Positions 37,607 to 46,281 of a stretch of DNA of 64,000 nt are shown in pieces. How positions within the stretch are numbered: position 1 is the first letter of the stretch; the number at the start of each line of letters is the position of its first letter. The notes under the pieces were generated by a model. It saw only the letters and a program-made list of their open reading frames with translations, made no database searches and was not told the DNA's origin. Source of the stretch: an uncultured Chlorobiaceae bacterium (GTDB taxonomy: Bacteria > Bacteroidota > Chlorobiia > Chlorobiales > Chlorobiaceae); contig CAIMPI010000011.1 of NCBI GenBank assembly GCA_903843305.1, positions 22,635 to 86,634 on the forward strand. The letters are read 5' to 3'. Position numbers and translations under genes: made by a program.

Positions 37607-39369
37607 AGCTGTTGCGTTTAAAAATAACCGATCCGGATGGCTTTCGCAGTCTGCAATCTGGATTTGAATATTACTTTCGCGCTCCTTGGGAGTTGGAGGA
37701 AAAGCAGGGCTTTGCCCCATTTGTCTGTGCAGGCCCCAATGGAAGCGGAAAATCAAATCTTCTGGAAGCCCTTGCAGCAATTTTTTTTCAACTGGAAGTG
37801 CAACGGGTGCGCCGCAACTTTTTGCCTTCGAATTTTATCTACGATGAGGAGGCGAATCCCGATGGTTTTCAGGAAGAGGATGCCCTCCCTAACGGTTTTG
37901 AAATTGAATATTTAATCAAGGCTCCCGTTGAATACTATATTCCGGATGGGGCGCAGTTTGCCCATGTAAAAATTCTCAAATCAATCGATAGTACACCCGA
38001 ATTAAACTGGATAAATCAAGCTGATTTCGATGCTGACACCCATGACATTATTTCAGAGTGGGAAAGGAACTTTCTTTTGCCGCAGTATATCGTCGGATAC
38101 TCCTCCGGTGAAAATGAAATTCTGAGTTTGCCCTTCTTCAAGATGCGCTTTGTCCAGTTTGATGAATACTGGAATGCGTTAAAAACCCAAAATTCCTATC
38201 CTGGAAGACCGGAAACTCGACTGGCTTATCTCGACAGATCATTCAGTCAGGCGATTTTGCTCTGCAATTTGCTGTTTCATGATACGGATACCTTGAAGCC
38301 ATTCCGTGAAGAGGTTGGCGTGGATGAACTGAAAGAGTTTCGCATCATCATCAAACGCAGTATCAATGTTTCCGCACTTGTTGCTGAGGGGTTTGGTGAA
38401 AATAATCCAGCGCTGAGAGCAGACCCGGAAACCGGTCGATACAATGTGAACCTGATGCAACTGCTTGAGAAAAACGAGCACTCCGCAAAGAACTTTATTC
38501 CCATTGTTACCCGGCTTAAACGGTGCGCAACCTGCTACTTTGTCGATGAAGAAGAGGATTCGCTCTATCTCGATTATTTCGTTAACGATGCCACAAAAGA
38601 TGCATTCAGGGAGAATTTTGACTTTGAGATAAATAAGTCACCCATCGTTTTGTTTCAGGCGTTTCAGGTTTTGCTGATGCTCAACCTTTATCCTGTGAGT
38701 GAGTCGTTGAAAAGAGATCTTTACAAGTCAGACAGTCACTATGTCAACGAAACCGTTCCTACTCTGGCATCGGATGAGCGCATCATGCGGTTCAAGTTTG
38801 TAAAGTTCACCAAACAGGATGTTACAGAACCGGTGATGCTAAAAAGCCTTTCCGATGGCGAACATCAGTTGTTGCATAGTCTTGGCTTGTGTTTGTTATT
38901 CAGAAACACAAACAGCCTTTTTTTGCTCGATGAACCGGATACCCACTTTAACCCCGACTGGCGTTCAAACTTTATTTCACGACTCTACCAGTGTTTTCCT
39001 GAAAACGAGGGTGATCCTGCGAACCATGAAATGCTGATCACGACGCATAGTCCGTTTTTGATTTCCGACAGCAAGCCCGAAAAAGTGCTGGTATTTAAAA
39101 AAGAGAAGGTACTCGGAACAGTAAGCGTCAGCAAGCCGGATTATAACACTCTGGGAGCATCGATCAACAAGATTACCATGAACACCTTCGGCAAGCGAGA
39201 AACCATCGGAGGTCATGCCCAGTCTATTCTTGATAATCTGCGAACTCGATTTATTGATGGAGAAAACAAGGAACAGCTTATCGCCGAGATTGATAAAAAG
39301 CTGGGAGATTCGGTGGAAAAGGTGCTGTTGATCAAATCCATCCTCGACAGTATGGAGGAGTCTGGCTGA
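37603..39369 (+). CDS. Restriction-associated AAA ATPase (PtuA/ABC-ATPase type)
   Basis: A 588-residue SMC/ABC-type ATPase. Walker A CAGPNGSGKSNLLEAL lies near residue 45. The signature-like SDGEHQLLH and the Walker B LFLLDEPDTHFNP lie around residues 410-445, followed by ITTHSPFLIS. This layout resembles PtuA of Septu and the restriction-system-associated AAA ATPases. The GTG start overlaps the stop of hsdS and its stop overlaps the next ATG by one base. With the HNH protein it probably forms an ATP-gated nuclease. Confidence 0.87.
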   Translation: MKLLRLKITDPDGFRSLQSGFEYYFRAPWELEEKQGFAPFVCAGPNGSGKSNLLEALAAIFFQLEVQRVRRNFLPSNFIYDEEANPDGFQEEDALPNGFEIEYLIKAPVEYYIPDGAQFAHVKILKSIDSTPELNWINQADFDADTHDIISEWERNFLLPQYIVGYSSGENEILSLPFFKMRFVQFDEYWNALKTQNSYPGRPETRLAYLDRSFSQAILLCNLLFHDTDTLKPFREEVGVDELKEFRIIIKRSINVSALVAEGFGENNPALRADPETGRYNVNLMQLLEKNEHSAKNFIPIVTRLKRCATCYFVDEEEDSLYLDYFVNDATKDAFRENFDFEINKSPIVLFQAFQVLLMLNLYPVSESLKRDLYKSDSHYVNETVPTLASDERIMRFKFVKFTKQDVTEPVMLKSLSDGEHQLLHSLGLCLLFRNTNSLFLLDEPDTHFNPDWRSNFISRLYQCFPENEGDPANHEMLITTHSPFLISDSKPEKVLVFKKEKVLGTVSVSKPDYNTLGASINKITMNTFGKRETIGGHAQSILDNLRTRFIDGENKEQLIAEIDKKLGDSVEKVLLIKSILDSMEESG

Positions 39370-40493
39370 TGCTCTTTCCCTACAAATACGTTCCGCACCA
39401 AATGGAGAAGATGCAGACGTTTATCGATTTCATTTTTTATGAAGTCTGGTGCAAAGCGCCTAACGAAGAATATGGTATTCATTTGTACGAAGCGGAAACA
39501 GATCTTCTCAAGGTAATGGAAGAACTGTATAAGCGGGATATGGCAGGAAAACTTATGGATAAAAGTGCTGATAACTTCTTTTACGTAGCGATTAATGAGA
39601 TTTACAATGAATTCAAAACTCTCACCGACCATGAGATAGATCAGTATAAGAGTTGCTTTACTGCTAATAATATGGTAGAGGAGTTATGCTCATGTGTTAC
39701 AGCACAACGACCTATTACTTATGTGGACTTATATCCTGCAAGAGAAGCACTTAATAAGAAAATTAATAACTTCTTCAAACAATTGTATTCATCAGGTTTC
39801 TTTGATTTGAAGTTTGTCAGGGAAGCTCTCGATTCAAGGCTTAGTGATTACTATCTCTCTTTTGTTCGAGAAAATAATAATTGCACATGTCCATTTTGTG
39901 GGCTCCAACCACTTGATAGTGAATATGATCCTTCTCGTGAAGCTTTTGATCATTATCTCCCGAAAAGTAAATACCCTTTTAATTCTGTAAATCTCAAAAA
40001 CCTTGCACCGTCGTGCAATAAGTGCAATTCCGGCAATAAAATGGATAAAGACCCGCTGCACGACAAACAAGGTAATCGTCGAAAAGCTTTTTATCCTTTT
40101 TCTGAGAAACAGTCAGATATAGCCATAAAAGTTGTCATTAAAGAAAAGAATTGGAGCACTCTTACTCCGGAAAATCTTTCGATTGACATTCAATCCGTTG
40201 AATTTCAAGATGAAACTGAAACTTGGAAAGAACTTTTTCGTATCGAACAACGATATGCTGCAAAGTGTTGTAACACGAATGGTGGTTCTTATTGGCTGAA
40301 CCGGGTGATAAACGAGAATCAAAACTACAGCCTCTCAATGCAGGAGATGCTTGCTGCAGAGCTTAAGTCAGCGAGCGCATCTCCGTGGATTGATGCTAAT
40401 TTTCTCAAAAAAGCCTTTCTTAAAGGTTGCGATAGTGCTGGCTTGTTCGCCATAAAAGAAGAGGTACTTGAAACGAAAAATCAAAAGCCATAA
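39369..40493 (+). CDS. HNH endonuclease, partner of the AAA ATPase (PtuB-like)
   Basis: A 374-residue protein. Zinc-binding CPFCG (C174/C177) and a second Cys pair (PSCNKCNSGNK) flank the catalytic FDHYLPKSKYPFNSVNL segment (D194, H195), so this is an HNH nuclease. The first 170 residues are an unknown helical domain. HNH partner plus adjacent ABC-type ATPase matches the Septu (PtuA/PtuB) design. The ATG shares one base with the stop of the ATPase gene. Confidence 0.85.
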   Translation: MLFPYKYVPHQMEKMQTFIDFIFYEVWCKAPNEEYGIHLYEAETDLLKVMEELYKRDMAGKLMDKSADNFFYVAINEIYNEFKTLTDHEIDQYKSCFTANNMVEELCSCVTAQRPITYVDLYPAREALNKKINNFFKQLYSSGFFDLKFVREALDSRLSDYYLSFVRENNNCTCPFCGLQPLDSEYDPSREAFDHYLPKSKYPFNSVNLKNLAPSCNKCNSGNKMDKDPLHDKQGNRRKAFYPFSEKQSDIAIKVVIKEKNWSTLTPENLSIDIQSVEFQDETETWKELFRIEQRYAAKCCNTNGGSYWLNRVINENQNYSLSMQEMLAAELKSASASPWIDANFLKKAFLKGCDSAGLFAIKEEVLETKNQKP

Positions 40494-40553
40494 TGAAAAT
40501 GAGAGATTATCCGAGGCAATCATGTCTGGTCGGCAGTTTTTACCCAGAGTTTA

Positions 40554-40582
40554 CAATTACGTCCGCAATGCGGACGTAATTG
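40554..40582. repeat. Perfect palindrome CAATTACGTCCGCA...TGCGGACGTAATTG
   Basis: 14-bp perfect arms with a one-base centre. A shorter imperfect copy lies at 52811-52840, and one arm alone at about 48342-48356. This suggests a dispersed short palindrome. Confidence 0.8.
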
Positions 40583-40740
40583 CAATTGGTCTTAGCCAGT
40601 TTCAACCTTTGCGATTATTTGTTCAGAATGAAGGTCATCTTCAGATGAGAAAAGGTGAACCGACTCAACATGAAGGGTTTCGGTTTTCATAATGCCATCA
40701 ATGAAAATGAGTCAACCACCTTATAAACGTCAAAATTACT

Positions 40741-40776
40741 TTAAAATTTGAATTAGTTCGACCACTTTCTTAAACT
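40741..40776. repeat. Repeat copy A (TTAAAATTTGAATTAGTTCG...)
   Basis: About 36 bases that match 55853-55888 at all but a few places (AAAATTTGAATTGGTTCGAT then CACTTTCTTAAACT). Both copies lie upstream of a cluster of accessory genes. Confidence 0.65.
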
Positions 40777-40935
40777 TGTCCTTCGGAGTGCTTTATGGAC
40801 TTATGCCGTAGAGCTTCTGCTGAGTTAACTTGTGCGATTCCCGAAAGTGTTATGCTGATATCGTGGCAAGATGTTCTGCATGTTTCAAGCAAAAGCTCTG
40901 TTTGATATATGTAACGTATTAAAATTAAAACAGTA

Positions 40936-41838
40936 ATGCTGATAGCTGTTAAGCAACTTGAAAATTCCAGACTTTCAGCTACTTCCCGGCTTTTTTCTCA
41001 GGGGTTGATTCGAGAGCTGGCGCAAAAGGGCTCTTCAGCTCAATTTTCGAGGTTAGCCAAAGAGTCGAGTCTGCTTGACCAGACACAATGTGACTCTCCG
41101 CTCTGTACTTTTTTTGAAAAGGCTTTTTCATTGTTGAAAATAAAAGCGTGCCGTAATGAATACACTTACAAGTCGGCTCTTGCACATAAAATATTGCTTG
41201 GAAAGCATTCGCTTCAAACGGCCACAATGCTTTCAGAGTTTCGGGTTGGAAGCAGTAAAGCTGATATTGCTATTTTGAACGGAACTTCAACAGTCTACGA
41301 AATAAAATCTGAACGAGATTCTCTTGTTAGAATTCAGGATCAAGTTTCCTGGTATAGGAGTTTTTTTGCTCATGTCAATGTAATTACGGGAGAGAATCAT
41401 TTAAAGAATGTTCTTGCAGCAGTACCTGACGACGTTGGTGTATTATTGCTCACCGACAGATTTCAGATAGCAACTATAAGAAAATCTCAATACTCACCAG
41501 AAAGAATACGTCAGGAGATAATTTTTGATGCAATTCGACTCGATGAGGCAAAGAATATTTTGAAAAAATATGGTGTTGAAATACCAATTCTTCCAAACAC
41601 CCTTATGTATAGCTCTTTGCGTCATAAGTTTCTTGAATTAACTCCGCATCAAGCGCATGACGGGATGGTGGAGGTTCTTGGAAATACTCGCAGTCAATCT
41701 GCAATAAGCGATATTATTAAAGCCATTCCTCATTCACTGCAGGCGATTGTATTATCCCTCCCTTTGAAAAAGAAAGAGTACTCAAGACTTCTGGATGTTA
41801 TGAATATTCCAATCATCGAAGCTTTAAAATGGACGTGA
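40936..41838 (+). CDS. sce7726-family protein, PD-(D/E)XK nuclease-like
   Basis: A 300-residue protein of the sce7726 family. Residues about 108-126 show the restriction-type core KADIAILNGTSTVYEIKSE (Asp, then Glu-x-Lys at E122/K124). The family is named after a Sorangium gene; its function is not established. It is followed by an sce7725 protein after 7 bases, an established pairing. It may be a nuclease or a partner of the RES protein downstream. A degraded copy of the 5' part lies at 51625-51800. Confidence 0.75.
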   Translation: MLIAVKQLENSRLSATSRLFSQGLIRELAQKGSSAQFSRLAKESSLLDQTQCDSPLCTFFEKAFSLLKIKACRNEYTYKSALAHKILLGKHSLQTATMLSEFRVGSSKADIAILNGTSTVYEIKSERDSLVRIQDQVSWYRSFFAHVNVITGENHLKNVLAAVPDDVGVLLLTDRFQIATIRKSQYSPERIRQEIIFDAIRLDEAKNILKKYGVEIPILPNTLMYSSLRHKFLELTPHQAHDGMVEVLGNTRSQSAISDIIKAIPHSLQAIVLSLPLKKKEYSRLLDVMNIPIIEALKWT

Positions 41839-41845
41839 TACGGTT

Positions 41846-42796
41846 ATGTACTACCCCTATTTTCGAGGAAAACAAAACGAACTCCTTACTATTCGAGAGT
41901 GTGCGCCACTTATGGTACAGCACCAGTTTGTTCCAATTATTGAGCCAGTCAAGGAGTCTTTGGGAGGGTTAAGCAAAACTCTTTCATCGCTCATAGATAT
42001 TGGTGGTCATGCGGTGGTTATTGTCAATCCTCGTTATGGTGATCATTCAAGAAACGGTGATGGTATTGTCGAACTGGTGAACAATGACTTTGAGCAAGAG
42101 AATATCTCAGTTGGCATTCTATTGTCCGAAAACATGTCAGCAAATGATGTTCTCAAATATTGTAATGAGTATTCCGAAAGGCATATTACTCTGATTCATG
42201 CAGGGTTCACTGAAGCAAAAGCATTGGCTGAGTTACTGGGTTGGGAGGCATCTGAGATGCGACATGTTTTTTTTGAGGAAAGTTGCGGTAAACTGTACCA
42301 AAAGCATTTTAGAACAGGTGAGCGAATATTATTGCGTGATGGTTTTGAAAAACGATCGAACAGATTGCATCCTCACGTTGAGTTTTTTTCTGATCTTCAT
42401 GCAACATTCATGGATGAGGGAATGAATGGTTTTGGCGATTTCCTGATTGTTGGTGATGATTATTCAGAAACGGGTGGGCCAGCCTATGCCGTTGCTATTC
42501 ATCTGACCTTCATTGACAGAAACAAAGATGATGGCATGTACATTCATCATTTCAAATCAAACCGTCAGGACGACCCGACAGATCCTGCTGGTAAATTTGC
42601 AGAAGCTTTGGATAAATTAGTTAAAGAGGTGACCCTTCCAGAGACTCAAATATTTCGAAGTAATGCTGTTGGCGAATTTCTTAAACTGCATGAAATGAAA
42701 CATTTTCCTGGTCTTGGCCCGGTTAAAAAATTATCAATGAAGCATCATATAGAGACCTTGGCAGATTACTTTATTCGGGAACATAATGTTGCATGA
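41846..42796 (+). CDS. sce7725-family protein (Beta-protein type)
   Basis: A 316-residue protein starting MYYPYFRGKQNELLTIRE, which is typical of the sce7725/Beta-protein group (related in sequence to a phage T4 beta protein). The rest looks like an alpha/beta barrel-type fold with PRYGDHSRNGDG and a conserved FIDRNKDDGMYIHHFKSN segment. No catalytic function is known. It lies between sce7726 and RES genes with a 4-base overlap to the latter (ATGA), so the three act together. Confidence 0.75.
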   Translation: MYYPYFRGKQNELLTIRECAPLMVQHQFVPIIEPVKESLGGLSKTLSSLIDIGGHAVVIVNPRYGDHSRNGDGIVELVNNDFEQENISVGILLSENMSANDVLKYCNEYSERHITLIHAGFTEAKALAELLGWEASEMRHVFFEESCGKLYQKHFRTGERILLRDGFEKRSNRLHPHVEFFSDLHATFMDEGMNGFGDFLIVGDDYSETGGPAYAVAIHLTFIDRNKDDGMYIHHFKSNRQDDPTDPAGKFAEALDKLVKEVTLPETQIFRSNAVGEFLKLHEMKHFPGLGPVKKLSMKHHIETLADYFIREHNVA

Positions 42797-43818
42797 TGAA
42801 AAGTTGTTGCGCCAACTGTATCGGTGACAGAGGAATAACAAGAGCGATTATTCCAACATTATCCTCTGAAGTTGGAAACTGTCTTTATTGCGGAACGCAG
42901 AATACTCAACTGATTCAACTATCTTTTCTTAAAAGTTATTTTGAACAGCTTGCCAATATCTACATCAAGAATCAGACTGGCAAAACTCTTGTTGAGTGGT
43001 TCAAGGATGATTGGGATATGTTCTCTCATTCCAGAATGGATATTGCACATTCAAAGGAACTATTGGCTGATATTCTTGATGATGGAGCAATAGTTCGTGA
43101 AAATTTCGTTCCTTCTGACGATTGTCTTTCAGATGGACTTGAGCGCTGGGAGAAACTTCGCAGTGAGTTGATGTATGAAAACAGATTCTTTCCTCAAACC
43201 GAAATCGACGCAGAGAGGTTACGTGGTCTGTTGTCTCATTTGCTGCTTGGATCTGATGAACTCAATGAAATATGGTATAGAGCCCGTCTTCAAACTATGA
43301 CAGAGCCCTTTTTGCCTGATGACATGGGGGCTCCACCGAAACATCTTGCATCGCAAGGCCGGGCAAATCCTGCCGGAATTCCATATTTGTATCTTGCCTC
43401 GACTGTTACGACAGCGATTTCGGAACTTCGCCCGCATACGGGTGATTTTGCAAGTGTGGCTGATTATCGTATGTCGAAGAATTTGAAAATCATCGATTTG
43501 CGTTGTCCCCGCAAAACTGTTTCACCATTCCTGTTGAGCGATGAAAGAGAAGTTGCTTTGCTCAGAGGAGATATCAGCTTTTTAGAACAGCTTGGAGATG
43601 AATTGACACGTCCGGTACTCCCACTGGTAGCGGCTATTGACTACATCCCAAGTCAATATATTTGTGAATTCATCAAAAAGTGCGGCTACCATGGCGTGAT
43701 CTATAAAAGCTCAGTAGGAGATGGAATAAACCTTTCCGTTTTTGACCCAAATATTGCGTCAGCGTTGAATGTTGCACGTTACAAAGTTTCTCGTGTCTCT
43801 GTAGAAGTTTCACAATAA
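42793..43818 (+). CDS. RES-domain protein (probable NAD+-degrading toxin)
   Basis: A 341-residue protein. The N-terminal part has two CxxC-type pairs (CCANC, CLYCG) like a zinc ribbon. The C-terminal RES domain has WYRAR (R163), NPAGIPYLYLAS, and TTAISELRP (E211), matching the Arg-Glu-Ser triad for which the domain is named. RES toxins destroy NAD+ and are usually countered by a Xre antitoxin. Here no Xre gene is adjacent; sce7725/7726 take its place. Last gene of the trio, 2 bases before the DUF2442 gene. Confidence 0.8.
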   Translation: MMKSCCANCIGDRGITRAIIPTLSSEVGNCLYCGTQNTQLIQLSFLKSYFEQLANIYIKNQTGKTLVEWFKDDWDMFSHSRMDIAHSKELLADILDDGAIVRENFVPSDDCLSDGLERWEKLRSELMYENRFFPQTEIDAERLRGLLSHLLLGSDELNEIWYRARLQTMTEPFLPDDMGAPPKHLASQGRANPAGIPYLYLASTVTTAISELRPHTGDFASVADYRMSKNLKIIDLRCPRKTVSPFLLSDEREVALLRGDISFLEQLGDELTRPVLPLVAAIDYIPSQYICEFIKKCGYHGVIYKSSVGDGINLSVFDPNIASALNVARYKVSRVSVEVSQ

Positions 43819-43820
43819 CA

Positions 43821-44096
43821 ATGGAATGTATTTCAATTGTAGAGGCAAGGTATGTCAAGGATTATCAGATATTTCTGAAATTCAATACTGGAGAAACCGG
43901 AGAGGCGGATCTCTGCGATCTTGTTTATAAATATCCAATAGCAGAACCATTGCGGAACCCTGAAGCTTTTTCACATTTTTATCTTGATTCCTGGCCGACT
44001 CTTGCATGGGATTGCGGTTTTGATGTTGACCCTGAGTCACTGTATTTCAGGGCAACCGGCATACGAAACAGCGCTCAAGAATTCAAAACTGTATAA
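43821..44096 (+). CDS. DUF2442 protein, copy 1
   Basis: A 91-residue protein with the DUF2442 pattern (VKDYQIFLKFNTGETGEADL then LVYKYPIAEPL and a terminal FDVDPESLYFRA). Members are usually next to DUF4160 or toxin-like genes and are thought to be antitoxin-like. A nearly identical copy lies at 50129-50398. It begins two bases after the RES gene. Confidence 0.8.
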   Translation: MECISIVEARYVKDYQIFLKFNTGETGEADLCDLVYKYPIAEPLRNPEAFSHFYLDSWPTLAWDCGFDVDPESLYFRATGIRNSAQEFKTV

Positions 44097-44110
44097 GAAG
44101 AAGGCGGATC

Positions 44111-44968
44111 ATGACAGAAGAACAAACGCTCATTGCTTTTGAAAATGCGCCAATTCGTCGTCACTTCGATGAGGCTACTGAAACCTGGTACTTCTCGATT
44201 GTTGATGTCATTGCCGTGTTGAGCGAAAGCGTCAATCCGCGTGATTATTGGTTCAGGATGAAGGTCAGGGTGAAAAGTGACGATGGACTTGAACTGTCGA
44301 CAATTTGTCGACAGTTGAAAATGAAGGCTCCTGATGGGAAAATGAGAGCAACAGATTGCGCAAATGTGGAAGGATTGCTGAGAATTATTCAGTCCATACC
44401 CTCGCCTAAAGCAGAGCCATTCAAGCAATGGCTGGCAAAAGTAGGCTATGAACGCATTCAGGATATGGCTGATCCAGCACTATCCGTTGATCGCGCCCGC
44501 GAGTACTGGCAACAACATGGGAGAAGCGAAAAATGGATACAGCAGCGGATGATGGGCCAGGAGACCCGCAATAAACTCACCGATTACTGGAAGGAGCATG
44601 AAATTTCCAAAGAGGATGAGTATGCTATTCTGACCAATATCATTCATCAGGAGTGGACGGGCGTTTCCATCAAGAAGCATAAGGATATGAAAGGGTTGAA
44701 AACCCAGAACCTGCGTGACCACATGAGTGAAGCCGAGCTGATTTTTACTGCGCTGGCTGAACTTTCTACGCGGCAAATTGCCGAAAGTGTTGTTGCTACA
44801 GGAATGGAAGAGAATGCCGATGCAGGGAAAAAAGGCGGGAAAATTGCAAAAGGAGCACGATTGGAATTGGAACAGAAAACCGGCAAGAGCGTTGTCAGCG
44901 GAGAAAACTTTCTTGCGCCATCAAAACCGGCAAGAAAGATTACTGGTGAGCGGGAGGGTGGGGCGTGA
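44111..44968 (+). CDS. BRO-N domain protein (antirepressor-like)
   Basis: A 285-residue protein. Residues 5-115 form a BRO/antirepressor N-terminal domain (ENAPIRRHFDEATETWYFSI, then VIAVLSESVNPRDYW). A second, helical part contains IQDMADPALSVDRAREYW and WKEHEISKEDEYAILTNI, and the tail is basic (KKGGKIAKGARLELEQKTGK). BRO proteins bind DNA and are often phage regulators; this form is common in Chlorobiota and Bacteroidota genomes. Pieces of this gene are duplicated at 45678-45783 and 52851-53041. Confidence 0.8.
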   Translation: MTEEQTLIAFENAPIRRHFDEATETWYFSIVDVIAVLSESVNPRDYWFRMKVRVKSDDGLELSTICRQLKMKAPDGKMRATDCANVEGLLRIIQSIPSPKAEPFKQWLAKVGYERIQDMADPALSVDRAREYWQQHGRSEKWIQQRMMGQETRNKLTDYWKEHEISKEDEYAILTNIIHQEWTGVSIKKHKDMKGLKTQNLRDHMSEAELIFTALAELSTRQIAESVVATGMEENADAGKKGGKIAKGARLELEQKTGKSVVSGENFLAPSKPARKITGEREGGA

Positions 44969-45633
44969 GCACGATTCTGCTTGGTGTTCAAGATGACGGA
45001 ACTCTTCAGGGTATTGAGCCGGATGCTGTATCGGAGATCAAAAAAGATTTTCATCAGTCAACAACATACTTATTCATCGCGAATACTCCAGTGGCGTTCC
45101 GGCTCGGCTTATCATTGAATACGGTCAAGTGAGCACTTGGAACGCCAATCGGCCTCACGGGTTTGGCCTGCTGAACCTTGATAGCTTTGCGCCCTATCCG
45201 AAAAATCCGGTGATCGGCGCATTTTTCAGAGAGATAGACCGTGCTGACGAACTCGGTTCTGGTATGCGCAACCTTATGAAATATGGCAAAGCTTATGGTG
45301 GAGCAGATCCGCAACTCATTGAAGGGGATGTTTTTCGCATGATCATCAGTGTGCCGGAATTTGGAGAAAAAACGTCAAACACTCCTGGACGTGATCTGGC
45401 GACTGTTTCTTTGGGGCCAGAGTCGATTTTTGAAAGAGTCATCAAGGAGTTTCGGTGCCCGTTCAAAATCTGAATTGGCGATTGCGCTTGGTCACAGGTC
45501 GGTATCCGGGAAACTGAATGAACGAATCCGTGAAATGGTTGCAGATGGCTTGATCGAATACACCATCCCTGAGAAGCCAACAAGTCGACTGCAAAAATAT
45601 TGCCTGACGGAAAAAGGTCGAAAATTACTGTGA
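44965..45633 (+). pseudogene. Broken AlbA/RecG-like gene
   Basis: Pieces of a COG2865 gene in different frames. It starts with ILLGVQDDGTLQGIEPD (AlbA_2 end); then, shifted, NNILIHREYSSGVPARLI and GFGLLNLDSF...ELGSGMRN from the HATPase-like part; then, shifted again, a winged helix ending SRLQKYCLTEKG. The AlbA_2-to-HATPase middle is missing, so both a deletion and frameshifts occurred. Its 5' end overlaps the BRO stop. Confidence 0.75.
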
Positions 45634-45677
45634 CTGATGGCTGCAGGGGTGAGCGTACAGAATTTTGGCGTTTCCAA

Positions 45678-45783
45678 ATTATCGATGTCATTGCCGTGTT
45701 GAGCGAAAGCATCAACCCGCGTGATTATTGGTTCAGGATGATGGTCAGGGTGAAGGCTGAAGATGACCTTGAGTTGTCGACAG
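45678..45783 (+). pseudogene. Fragment of BRO-N gene
   Basis: About 106 bases coding for IIDVIAVLSESINPRDYWFR-type sequence, nearly the same as codons 30-65 of the intact BRO-N gene at 44111. It is preceded by a short (about 36-base) piece that matches the 3' part of an AbiEi gene. Confidence 0.7.
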
Positions 45784-45911
45784 AGGGCTCTCTGATGATG
45801 CCCAGTTGGGATTCGGTTTCACTCAAGATGCAACACACCAGCATCGCTTGTGATGTCGCCACCATCAAAATCCAGTGCCACTTTTTTGCTCATTATCGGG
45901 GCTACGGCTGA

Positions 45912-46281
45912 TGCAGAATTGTATGAAAATAATGTTTGTTGCGTACTCTCTGATGTGACTATATTCGGCTGAAGGGGTTGCATAAATATCGAGTCTTATT
46001 TATTGACTTAAGTGCCAATAATATAAGCGATTAATATATTTTTTTCCCTCCTTTTTTTATTGTTTTGATGAATAATTCAGGTTAAGAATGTATTGATTTT
46101 TTGAAAATAAATTAGTAATACCCAAATCAGTGTGGTTAATATTACTCAGATGCTTAACTTGCTGATAATAGCTATAACGTATTTTTTTTCATATAAATAA
46201 CAAAAGATTAAGTTTTCTGTAATATTTTCATCTGATTACGAGTGAATAAGTTGCGATTAAAGTTTCTGAGTAGGAGTAATT
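45912..46281. promoter_or_regulatory. AT-rich spacer upstream of the RiPP locus
   Basis: 370 very AT-rich bases without a gene. The promoter for the radical-SAM gene must be here; TTGACTTAAGTGCC near 46005 and short inverted repeats such as AGTAATAC...TATTACT near 46107-46150 are candidates, but none is certain. Confidence 0.4.

Larger units (their letters stand above)
40494..40935. other. Spacer between restriction operon and RES trio
   Basis: 442 bases without a convincing gene. It holds the palindrome at 40554-40582 and the repeat at 40741-40776. A short frame at 40468-40692 is not supported by motifs. Confidence 0.5.

Noticed and set aside
40468..40692. 74-residue frame over the HNH stop and palindrome
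   Set aside because: Overlaps the HNH gene, contains the palindrome, and shows no protein-like pattern.
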